From assembly GCA_041738935.1 (NCBI GenBank), contig JBGSOV010000002.1, positions 150,915-214,914 of the forward strand: a stretch of 64,000 nt of DNA, written 5' to 3'. Shown one piece after another: positions 1 to 7,301 of this stretch. The DNA is from JBGSOV01 sp041738935. GTDB taxonomy: Bacteria > Patescibacteriota > Gracilibacteria > CAIRYL01 > GCA-016699755. Numbering within the stretch: the stretch's first letter is position 1; each line of letters starts with the position of its first letter. The notes beneath the pieces were generated by a model. It saw only the letters and a list, made by a program, of their open reading frames with translations, searched no databases and was not told the origin of the DNA. The position numbers were made by a program, and so were the translations under genes.

Positions 1-1205
1 TTGATGTGGGGTTGCAAAACCAAATCGAAAGTATCGTCAAACGTCATCTCGATTTTTTAGGCGGACACAATGCGCGTAATGCTGCGGTGATTGTTATCGA
101 AAATGCTTCGGGCGCGATTCGCGCATACATCGGTAATGCTGATTTTTTTGACGCCAAAACTGCCGGACAAGTTGATGTGTTGCGCTCGTATCGACAAGTT
201 GGTAGCACACTCAAACCTTTTTTGTATTATCTCGCATTTCGTGATTTGGGTTGGACGGCCGACACAATCGTGCTCGACGAGCCAACGGGATTTCGTACAG
301 CGATTGGAACGGATTTTGCGCCCAAAAACTTTGATCTTACGTATCGTGGCGAAATGACCGTGCGCGATGCCTTGGCAGAATCGCGTAATATTCCGGCGGT
401 GGCGACGCTCGCCGCGATTGGCGAGTCCAAACTGTTCGCGCTTTTTGATGCACTCGACATCATTCCCCTACAAACAGCAGCAGATGCTGGACTTTCGGCG
501 GCACTCGGCGCAGCAGAGATTCGCCCTCTTGATTTGGCACGCGGGTTTACGATTTTGGCGCGTGACGGCAAATCGCTGCAATTGTGCTCAATCGAGCCGT
601 GCTTGCCCCAACTTGGCAAAACAATACTCGAACCAAATTTGGCGCTCGAAATTACCAATATCCTTGCAGATAATGTCGCGCGTATTGATGCCTTTGGCGA
701 AGAATCAGCGCTGACATTCGATTTTCCGGTAGCGGCAAAAACTGGCACTTCACGCAATTTTCGCGATAACTACGCGGTGGGTTACACCCCGATCTTTACC
801 GTGCTCGTCTGGGTAGGAAATTCGGACGGCAGTGCAATGCAAGAAGTATCGGGGATTGCTGGCGCCGGGCCGATTTTTCATGAAGCGATCAAAACCGTAA
901 CACGCACTTCGTCCCCGCAAAAATTTGCTGATCCGCAACCACGTCTCGAAACCACAAATATTGTTGCGCCACTACGAATTCTTGCGCCGCTTGCGGGAGC
1001 AGTATTTTCGCTTGATGCAGCGCGTTTGCCGACGACACAAAAAATCCGTTTTACGACAAACAAGCCTGCGACTTTTGTACTCGATGGAGCCATCTTGGGC
1101 TCTGGGGACGAAATCTTGTGGACTCCAACAGTCGGCGAACACATACTCCGGGTTGCGGATAGCGACAATAATAATGCCGAAGCAACATTTGTAGTACATG
1201 AATAA
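1..1205 (+). CDS. pbpC: Penicillin-binding protein 1C, C-terminal part (transpeptidase + BiPBP_C)
   Basis: This is the transpeptidase part of a class A penicillin-binding protein that cross-links peptidoglycan outside the membrane. The gene is open at the left window edge; the glycosyltransferase domain and membrane anchor lie outside. The three active-site motifs are present in order: STLK (catalytic Ser encoded at about 204), SRN (about 380) and KTGTS (about 738). The last roughly 85 residues, after the APLRILAPLAGAVF segment, resemble the C-terminal domain typical of PBP1C (BiPBP_C). In many bacteria pbpC neighbours an alpha-2-macroglobulin gene. Here such a gene lies 9 kb downstream on the other strand, so the pair is present but not adjacent. 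Certain as a transpeptidase, fairly sure of the 1C subtype. Confidence 0.9.
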   Translation, partial: DVGLQNQIESIVKRHLDFLGGHNARNAAVIVIENASGAIRAYIGNADFFDAKTAGQVDVLRSYRQVGSTLKPFLYYLAFRDLGWTADTIVLDEPTGFRTAIGTDFAPKNFDLTYRGEMTVRDALAESRNIPAVATLAAIGESKLFALFDALDIIPLQTAADAGLSAALGAAEIRPLDLARGFTILARDGKSLQLCSIEPCLPQLGKTILEPNLALEITNILADNVARIDAFGEESALTFDFPVAAKTGTSRNFRDNYAVGYTPIFTVLVWVGNSDGSAMQEVSGIAGAGPIFHEAIKTVTRTSSPQKFADPQPRLETTNIVAPLRILAPLAGAVFSLDAARLPTTQKIRFTTNKPATFVLDGAILGSGDEILWTPTVGEHILRVADSDNNNAEATFVVHE

Positions 1206-1241
1206 AATGCGATTCCTCCCACTCTTATTTTTTGTTTGTTC

Positions 1242-1823
1242 ATGAAAAAGCGCCACAAACTCCTCTCCTTCTTTTTAATTTTGGCGTTTATTCTCGCGTG
1301 GAGCGCACTGCTTTATTTTGTCGGACCGGACAAACTGGTGGAGCTGATTGGTGTGCAAAACGGCTATCTTTTTGTATTTTTGGTCGCCTCTTTTGGTGGC
1401 TTTTCTTCGCTAACGATTCCTTCGCTGTATGCGACACTGGCTACTTTTACGCTCGGCGGACTTGATCCGCTGCTCCTCGGAGTTGTTTCTGGCTTTGGAG
1501 TCACAATTGGCGACAGCCTTTTTTATTTGTTGGGTCATCACGGACGACAGATTGTGTCTGGTAGGTTTCAAAAGCTTTTTCGTAAAATTGCGCTTCGGCT
1601 TGCGCAAACACCGCGCTGGCTGATTCCACTCGTTGTTTTTGTCTATGCTGGTTTGACGCCGTTGCCCAACGACATTTTGACGATTTCGCTCGCAATTTCC
1701 AAAATCAGTTGGCGGCGCATTATTATCCCTTTACTCCTCGGAAATATTGTCCTGATGACATTAATCGTTTTGGGGACGCAAAAAGGCGCACAGTATTTAG
1801 AATCGCTGCCGCTGTTTGATTAA
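1242..1823 (+). CDS. DedA/VTT-family membrane protein
   Basis: A 193-residue polytopic inner-membrane protein with the features of the SNARE-associated/VTT (DedA) family: an N-terminal membrane helix, a G-F-G-V-x-x-G-D-S-x-x-Y-x-x-G stretch near residue 90, and a second hydrophobic half containing G-L-T-P-L-P-N-D, close to the family's G-x-x-P-x-P motif. Family members act as lipid flippases or in membrane homeostasis; the substrate here is unknown. The ATG at 1242 is preferred over the TTG two codons upstream. No Shine-Dalgarno sequence is visible. It lies 36 bases after pbpC on the same strand and could be co-transcribed. Confidence 0.75.
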   Translation: MKKRHKLLSFFLILAFILAWSALLYFVGPDKLVELIGVQNGYLFVFLVASFGGFSSLTIPSLYATLATFTLGGLDPLLLGVVSGFGVTIGDSLFYLLGHHGRQIVSGRFQKLFRKIALRLAQTPRWLIPLVVFVYAGLTPLPNDILTISLAISKISWRRIIIPLLLGNIVLMTLIVLGTQKGAQYLESLPLFD

Positions 1824-1947
1824 TATTTCGCTTACAAAAAATTCTTGCAAGAAAAGTGTTACTTTTTTTATCACATCTGCGTATTTGCTTATGCACGGAA
1901 AAAATGGAAGATTTCTGCAGAACAAAATTTCTTTTCCCGCGTCTGTT

Positions 1948-2505
1948 ATGACTGACGAAGCTATTGTGCTCGAATGTCAATCCGGTGACTTTGCTCACTT
2001 CGATACGCTGTATGATGCTTATTTGCAAAGAATCTATGATTTTATTTACTTCAAAACGCATCATCGCCAAACCGCCGAAGATCTTGCATCGCAAGTATTT
2101 TTTAGTCTTGTCGAAAATATTGACAGTTTTGACAGCAGGAAAGGAGTTTTTGCGGCATGGATTTTTCGCATCGCACGCAACAAAGTCATCGACCATTATC
2201 GAACGAATAAACACACGAGCGATATTGCAGACGCGTGGGATCTTGCCGCCGACAGCAATGTCGAAAGCGATGTTGATGCCAAACTTACGCTTGGCAATCT
2301 GCACGATGCCATGCGCCAATTGACAGCCGAACAGCGCGAAATTGTTTTACTCCGCATCTGGCAAGATTTGCCGTTTGCAGAAATTGCGCGTCTGCTCGGC
2401 AAAAAAGAGCCAGCGGTCAAAATGGCATTTGGACGCGCGCTCCAAAAAATCGAAACTGACAAGCTGCTGCCACTATTCGTTCTTTTCTTTTTCTCCCACC
2501 AATGA
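1948..2505 (+). CDS. ECF-type RNA polymerase sigma factor
   Basis: A 185-residue sigma-70-family factor of extracytoplasmic-function size. Region 2 is seen in the first 80 residues (Y-D-A-Y-L-Q-R-I-Y-D-F-I-Y, then the A-W-I-F-R-I-A-R-N-K-V-I-D-H-Y-R segment that contacts the -10 element). Region 4 follows at about residues 120-175 with an L-T-A-E-Q-R-E-I-V helix-turn-helix ending in P-A-V-K-M-A-F-G-R-A. The reading frame extends 44 codons upstream, but that part is basic and unlike the family, so the ATG at 1948 is chosen. Its stop overlaps the start of the next gene by 4 bases (ATGA), which strongly suggests translational coupling with a partner that may control it. Confidence 0.88.
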   Translation: MTDEAIVLECQSGDFAHFDTLYDAYLQRIYDFIYFKTHHRQTAEDLASQVFFSLVENIDSFDSRKGVFAAWIFRIARNKVIDHYRTNKHTSDIADAWDLAADSNVESDVDAKLTLGNLHDAMRQLTAEQREIVLLRIWQDLPFAEIARLLGKKEPAVKMAFGRALQKIETDKLLPLFVLFFFSHQ

Positions 2506-4106
2506 ACAAGAATACACAGCAAATTTTGGCAGAACTGTACGCCTTGGATGCAGGGCTCAAATCACGCGAAAAAGAACTGCTCGTGATTCTCGACAAACTG
2601 CAAAAATCACGCCCCACAACCACACTTGATTCCGCTTTTGTTGAAGCGTTACGTGCTGATCTCAAAATCGAAATCGCTGCTCTTCCTCTTGCTACTTCTC
2701 CAGACAATTCTGGACAAAAAAAACTTTTTTCTTTTTCCTTTTCATATATGCAGGCACTTGGACTTGCAACCGCAGGCGTCATGCTCGGCGTGACCGCCTT
2801 CAACTTTCCTTTTAGCGGCGACGGCTATATCCGCGAACGCCGACCAGATCCCACGCCGCAACAAATTGTGATGGGTTCGAATATCGAGCTTGTCCCCGTT
2901 GGTGCGGACGCTTTTGGTAAAATCACTATCGATGTGACCGCTCAAGAGGGTGCGGCAAATGCCAAAGGCACCGGCGGTGGTGGTGCCGTCCAATATATGT
3001 TGAGCGATGCAAAAATGATGCCGCCGATGGATGCGACGCGCTACGAATATATTTATACTGGCGAACTCGTTCTGCCGACTGCGAGCGAACTGCCGGTTTA
3101 CAAACGCGTCGGACACAATGACACTGGCAGCGCGATTGCCAACATGCTTTCGGGCTATGATTTGAAACTGTTTGACGCCAAAAAATTATCGAACCTCGAA
3201 GTGCAAAATATCAACCTCGTCGAAAACAAAAAGATGGGCTACATGATTTCCGTGGATTTTATCAACGAATCAGCCTCTATCAATCCCAATTATGACACGT
3301 GGACAAATCCATCAAGCACATGTTGGGAAGGTGACAAAAGCCCCGAAGATGCCGAAAAATGTGCTCAACAATACGCGCTCAATCTGAGTGATATTCCTGC
3401 CGAAAGCGAAATGATTGCGATGGCGGACAAATTTTTGAGCGACTATGGCATCGATGCTAGCGGCTACGGCGCGCCATATGTTAATGACGAATGGCGTGTG
3501 TATTACGATCAAACAGTCGCCGAGCGTGCTGCTGCTTCGACAGACGACGCAGCAACCATGCCAGCGCCGTGGGTGCCCGAACAGATGCAAGTGGTGTATC
3601 CTTTTGTCTTTGATGGGCAAATGGTTTACGACGCAAGCGGCAATCCGAGTGGATTATCGGTTACGATTGATATTCCCAACAAAAAAGCTTCTGGCATTTA
3701 CAATCTCACCACGCGTCGCTACGAACAATCAGATTACGCTGTCGAAAACGATGCTGCCGCAATTCTCGAACTTGCCAAAAAAGGTGGTGTCTGGCCATCG
3801 TGGTATGGGTCTGATGCGGACAAGGTCGAGCAGGTTGCATTGGGCGAGCCACAACAAGGAATGATTCAGCATTGGGTTTATGAAGATAATATCTCGAGCG
3901 AAATCTTTGTACCAGCGCTGATCTTTCCGGTAGAAGAAAAATCGACACCCGAGCACTTTATTCCGCAGGTGGTGATTGTGCCACTCGTCAAAGATGCGGT
4001 AAACATCCCCGACGTTTATCCGATTATGTACCGCGAAGAAGCGGTGATTGAAGCAGATATTGCCCCAGCGACCGAGCAAGTAACGCCTGAGCTAAACACC
4101 AAATAA
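2502..4106 (+). CDS. Single-pass membrane protein coupled to the ECF sigma factor (candidate anti-sigma)
   Basis: A 534-residue protein not recognised by sequence. It has a soluble N-terminal part of about 77 residues, a single membrane helix at about residues 78-100, and a large outer part rich in acidic and aromatic residues ending in an acidic tail. The 4-base overlap with the sigma factor and the cytoplasm-membrane-exterior layout fit an anti-sigma factor or stress sensor. However, no zinc-finger anti-sigma signature (HxxxCxxC) is visible in the N-terminal part, so the role is inferred from context only. A strong terminator follows the gene. Confidence 0.6.
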   Translation: MNKNTQQILAELYALDAGLKSREKELLVILDKLQKSRPTTTLDSAFVEALRADLKIEIAALPLATSPDNSGQKKLFSFSFSYMQALGLATAGVMLGVTAFNFPFSGDGYIRERRPDPTPQQIVMGSNIELVPVGADAFGKITIDVTAQEGAANAKGTGGGGAVQYMLSDAKMMPPMDATRYEYIYTGELVLPTASELPVYKRVGHNDTGSAIANMLSGYDLKLFDAKKLSNLEVQNINLVENKKMGYMISVDFINESASINPNYDTWTNPSSTCWEGDKSPEDAEKCAQQYALNLSDIPAESEMIAMADKFLSDYGIDASGYGAPYVNDEWRVYYDQTVAERAAASTDDAATMPAPWVPEQMQVVYPFVFDGQMVYDASGNPSGLSVTIDIPNKKASGIYNLTTRRYEQSDYAVENDAAAILELAKKGGVWPSWYGSDADKVEQVALGEPQQGMIQHWVYEDNISSEIFVPALIFPVEEKSTPEHFIPQVVIVPLVKDAVNIPDVYPIMYREEAVIEADIAPATEQVTPELNTK

Positions 4107-4136
4107 GCTTCGCTCTTCTCATTGTGGAATAAACAA

Positions 4137-4168
4137 GCAAAAAGCCGCTCAATCGAGCGGCTTTTTGC
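4137..4168 (+). terminator. Rho-independent terminator
   Basis: A perfect stem GCAAAAAGCCGCTC / GAGCGGCTTTTTGC with a 4-base loop and a T-run in the right arm, 30 bases after the membrane protein stop. It ends the sigma factor operon. Confidence 0.85.
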
Positions 4169-4412
4169 GAAATCGATACTCTGGTTTTTTGTCGCTGCCA
4201 ATTTTCCTCTATTTTGAAATTAATAAAAATATAGTCAATACATGATCTACCCTTTAATATTTAAAATTTTTGAGTAATACAAGAGTACGGGCTTGATAGC
4301 TATATATTGCGTAGCATAGACTGCAACGAAAGCAAGTAAATTTTGATGACAGTTTTTTCGAAACTTTATACTGTGAATTTGCTGCTTTTTATTTACTTTT
4401 TCTTTTTCAATT
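4169..4412. other. AT-rich intergenic region before the propeller gene
   Basis: Together with the terminator this makes a gene-free stretch of about 306 bases. Apart from the promoter noted at its right end, no further structure or coding signal is seen. Confidence 0.5.
4343..4372 (+). promoter_or_regulatory. Putative sigma-70 promoter of the propeller surface protein
   Basis: TTGATG and TATACT separated by 18 bases, ending 40 bases before the start codon. The leader that follows is T-rich and has no Shine-Dalgarno sequence. Confidence 0.5.
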
Positions 4413-6155
4413 ATGAAAACAAATTTTTCTGGTTATTCCTTAAAAAACAACAAATCTTCGTTTTTGGGAATGATACTTTTTGTGGTCATTTGTCTATTGT
4501 TAGCTGCTTCAACTAGACATAATGAAGTATTTGCTTCAATAGATGAAGATTACCCGCAAATCATCAGTGTAGCTTCAGATGGTACTATTGGAAATGATTC
4601 ATCACAATTACCTTCTGTCTCTGCCGATGGTCGCTTTGTAGCATTCAGTTCCGCTGCTACCAATCTTGTTCCTAACGACACGAATAATAGAGATGATATC
4701 TTTGTCCATGATCGCGTCACACATACTACCGAACGCATCAGTATTGCCTCTGATGGACAACAGGGAAATAGCTATGCAGAATTCCCTGTTATCTCTGCCG
4801 ATGGTCGCTTTGTAGCATTCAGTTCCGCTGCTACCAATCTTGTTCCCAACGACACGAACAATATATCGGATATCTTTGTCCATGATCGCGTCACACATAC
4901 TACCGAACGCATCAGTATTGCCTCTGACGGACAACAGGGAAATAGCTATGCAGAATCACCCTCTGTCTCTGCTGATGGTCGCTTCGTAGCATTTCGTTCC
5001 GCTGCTACCAATCTTGTTCCCAACGACACGAATGATACTGAGGATATCTTTGTCCATGATCGCGCAACACATACTACCGAACGCATCAGCGTCGCCTCCG
5101 ATGGTCAACAGGGGAATAGCTATACAGACCTACCCTCAATTTCTGCCGATGGTCGCTTCGTAGCGTTCTTTTCCGACGCTTCTAATCTCGTTCCCAATGA
5201 CACGAATAATAGAGATGATATCTTTGTCCATGATCGCGTCACACATACTACCGAACGCATCAGTATTGCTTCCGACGGACAACAGGGAAATAGTAATAGT
5301 AGTGCAGAATCACCCTCTATTTCTGCCGATGGTCGCTTCGTAGCATTTAGTTCCCTCGCATATAATCTTGTTCCCAACGACACGAATAATGCTGCGGACA
5401 TCTTTGTCCATGATCGCGTCACACATACTACCGAACGCATCAGTATCGCTTCCGACGGACAACAGGGAAATAGCTATGCACATTTTCCTTCTATTTCTGC
5501 TGATGGTCGTTTTGTAGGTTTCTTTTCCGACGCTTCCAACCTTGTTCTTGGTGATACAAATGGTCAGTATGATGTATTCATCACAAAGAACCCCCTTTTA
5601 GATACAACCCCAACTCCAACCCCAACCCCAACTCCAACCCCAACCCCAACTCCAACCCCAACTCCAACCCCAACTCCAACCCCAACTCCAACTCCAACCC
5701 CAACTCCAACCCCAACCCCAACTCCAACCCCAACCCCAACTCCAACCCCAACTCCAACTCCAACCCCAACCCCAACCCCAACTCCAACTCCAACTCCTAC
5801 TCCAAAAAGCATCTCCCTTAAGAGTTCCGTCTCCTCCATCAACGGTGTCACTTCTGCAACGCTCACTTGGAATGTCACTGGCTACACGAGTTGTACTGGA
5901 TCTGGTGCTTGGAGCGGAAACAAACCGCTCTCTGGTACTCTGACGGTTATTCCTACTACGACCAAAACTTACAAACTGACTTGCACAAATGGTTCATCCA
6001 CTGCTCAAAGTAGTGTAACGGTTAGTGCCAGCTCATCCAGTAGCTCTGGCTCTTCTTCCGGAAGTTCTAGCTCGAGCAGCTCCTCTTCATCTTCTTCTAG
6101 CAGCAGCTCCTCTGGGAGCTCTGGATCAGGTGGTTGGGGCGGCTGGTCGTGGTAA
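4413..6155 (+). CDS. Secreted six-repeat beta-propeller protein with (Thr-Pro)n linker and Ser/Gly/Trp tail
   Basis: A 580-residue surface protein with four visible parts. First, an N-terminal hydrophobic signal segment (about residues 18-40). Second, six repeats of about 57 residues, each with S-A-D-G-R-F-V-A-F, N-L-V-P-N-D-T-N and D-I-F-V-H-D-R motifs, like PD40/TolB-type propeller blades. Third, a Thr-Pro tract of about 33 units. Fourth, a domain of about 75 residues with paired Cys resembling an Ig-like fold, ending in about 40 residues of Ser/Gly and the tail GGWGGWSW. The repeats are nearly identical at DNA level, a sign of recent expansion or gene conversion. The Ser/Trp tail recurs in a remnant at 10188-10268. 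Probably exported and cell-surface displayed; ligand unknown. A long terminator follows. Confidence 0.8.
   Translation: MKTNFSGYSLKNNKSSFLGMILFVVICLLLAASTRHNEVFASIDEDYPQIISVASDGTIGNDSSQLPSVSADGRFVAFSSAATNLVPNDTNNRDDIFVHDRVTHTTERISIASDGQQGNSYAEFPVISADGRFVAFSSAATNLVPNDTNNISDIFVHDRVTHTTERISIASDGQQGNSYAESPSVSADGRFVAFRSAATNLVPNDTNDTEDIFVHDRATHTTERISVASDGQQGNSYTDLPSISADGRFVAFFSDASNLVPNDTNNRDDIFVHDRVTHTTERISIASDGQQGNSNSSAESPSISADGRFVAFSSLAYNLVPNDTNNAADIFVHDRVTHTTERISIASDGQQGNSYAHFPSISADGRFVGFFSDASNLVLGDTNGQYDVFITKNPLLDTTPTPTPTPTPTPTPTPTPTPTPTPTPTPTPTPTPTPTPTPTPTPTPTPTPTPTPTPTPTPTPTPTPKSISLKSSVSSINGVTSATLTWNVTGYTSCTGSGAWSGNKPLSGTLTVIPTTTKTYKLTCTNGSSTAQSSVTVSASSSSSSGSSSGSSSSSSSSSSSSSSSSSGSSGSGGWGGWSW
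5603..5805 (+). repeat. Hexanucleotide microsatellite encoding the Thr-Pro tract
   Basis: About 33 tandem copies of a 6-base unit alternating ACTCCA and ACCCCA forms, in frame with the propeller gene. Unit loss or gain would change linker length by two residues without breaking the frame. Confidence 0.9.
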
Positions 6156-6172
6156 GTACCAAGCATCATACT

Positions 6173-6220
6173 TCGAAACACCAAAAAAGAGGGCAGCCGC
6201 CCTCTTTTTTGGTGTTTCGA
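6173..6220 (+). terminator. Rho-independent terminator with a 22-bp stem
   Basis: Perfect 22-bp arms around a 4-base loop (AGCC), with A6/T6 runs inside the arms. It starts 18 bases after the propeller gene stop. The A6 run would let it also act on the minus strand. Confidence 0.85.
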
Positions 6221-6275
6221 TTGAAAAGTAAGAACTGAGAATTCTTTTGGTTGTTTTGGTTTACTGAGCCACCCG

Positions 6276-6387
6276 ATTCCGGGCAAGTTGGAATGACAAA
6301 ACATGGATTGTCACGTCACTCCCTTCGGTTATTTCTCGCAAAGACGCGGTTTTTCGTCATTGCGATCCCGCCACGGCGGGATCGCAA
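6276..6387. repeat. REP-like intergenic palindromes
   Basis: Two palindromes in non-coding DNA. ATTCCGG-gcaag-TTGGAAT lies at 6276-6294. TTGCGATCCCGCC-ac-GGCGGGATCGCAA lies at 6360-6387. Related sequences recur at 36803, 38039, 46270 and 50108. Confidence 0.65.
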
Positions 6388-6480
6388 AGATGAGGCTGCT
6401 GTCTCGGCTGACGCAATCCCAAAGAACGCGCAGCGTCTTTTTTTCCGAAAGAGAGGCGCATCATTTGCAATACATTTTTT

Positions 6481-6987
6481 TCAACCCAAAGAATCAGGAA
6501 ATTCTAATTTAGAGAGGGCAAGTGCCTTGGCACTTTTTTGCGTTGTCGCCCAGTAGGCGATAGCAATCGCATCGGCAGCGTCATCGGGTTTGGGCAGATT
6601 TGGCAACAAAAATATCCGCTGCAACATATGCTGTACTTGTGCCTTGGGGGCATTGCCATAGCCGCAAACGGCGATTTTGACATCTTTGGGCGACACCTCG
6701 AGAGTGGGAACGCCTTCGGCGGCAAAGGCATAGAGCAAAACTCCGCGAGCGTGTGAAACCATCATGCCGCTTGTGACATTTTGAACAAAAAAGAGTTGCT
6801 CGATGGCAATCACATCAGGACGCAATTCGCATACTAAAGCGCGTGCATCCTCGGCGATTTGTAACAAGCGTTCCGAGAGCGAAAGCTTTGCCGATGTCTC
6901 AATTGTGCCAAAATCGATAAGCTTGCCGTCTTGCAAAAAAGCAAAACCGATTGTCGCAAGCCCTGGGTCGATACCAAGTATTTTCAT
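6481..6987 (-). CDS. ruvC: Holliday junction resolvase RuvC
   Basis: A 168-residue crossover junction endodeoxyribonuclease that cuts Holliday junctions symmetrically during recombination and repair, normally with RuvAB. The catalytic acidic residues are visible: D7 in the opening M-K-I-L-G-I-D-P-G, E63 in A-I-E-Q-L-F-F, and D136/D139 in K-P-D-D-A-A-D-A. Length matches the family. The start is placed at the ATG of the canonical MKILGIDPG; the frame stays open another 35 codons upstream but without similarity. ruvA and ruvB are not in the window. Confidence 0.95.
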   Translation of the reverse strand: MKILGIDPGLATIGFAFLQDGKLIDFGTIETSAKLSLSERLLQIAEDARALVCELRPDVIAIEQLFFVQNVTSGMMVSHARGVLLYAFAAEGVPTLEVSPKDVKIAVCGYGNAPKAQVQHMLQRIFLLPNLPKPDDAADAIAIAYWATTQKSAKALALSKLEFPDSLG

Positions 6988-7104
6988 CAAAAGGCATTCT
7001 CTCACAATTGCGCCCGGAACAAAAATATGAAAAAATGATGTAGTCCATCCAATAGAAGCGAGCCATTTTGATTTTGCGGCATGTCTTCTCAAAAAAAATC
7101 ACGT

Positions 7105-7180
7105 GCTCCGGTAGCTCAGTGGATAGAGCAGCAGCCTTCTAAGCTGACGGTCGCAGGTTCGATTCCTGCCCGGGGTACCA
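7105..7180 (+). tRNA. tRNA-Arg (anticodon TCT)
   Basis: A full cloverleaf: acceptor GCTCCGG pairing with CCGGGGT (two G-U pairs), D arm GCTC/GAGC, anticodon loop CTTCTAA giving TCT, T arm GCAGG-TTCGATT-CCTGC, discriminator A and an encoded CCA end. Confidence 0.95.
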
Positions 7181-7270
7181 CTTGTTTTGTGAGCTGGAAC
7201 GAAAAATTTGCATTACAAAAAGATATTGAGAGAGAAAAGTGTCAAAAAACGAGACTTTTGTATTTATTTG

Positions 7271-7279
7271 TGTTATAAT
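7271..7279 (+). promoter_or_regulatory. Extended -10 element upstream of the 734-residue protein
   Basis: TGTTATAAT fits TGn-TATAAT exactly and lies 22 bases before the start codon. No good -35 box is seen at the expected distance. The transcript would have a leader of only about 15 bases. Confidence 0.5.
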
Positions 7280-7301
7280 AAAACAATAGTTTTTGCAGAA
7301 G

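Noticed and set aside
5564..5878. Open frame of Gly-Val repeats on the minus strand
   Set aside because: It is the antisense of the Thr-Pro microsatellite and has no promoter, start context or domain.
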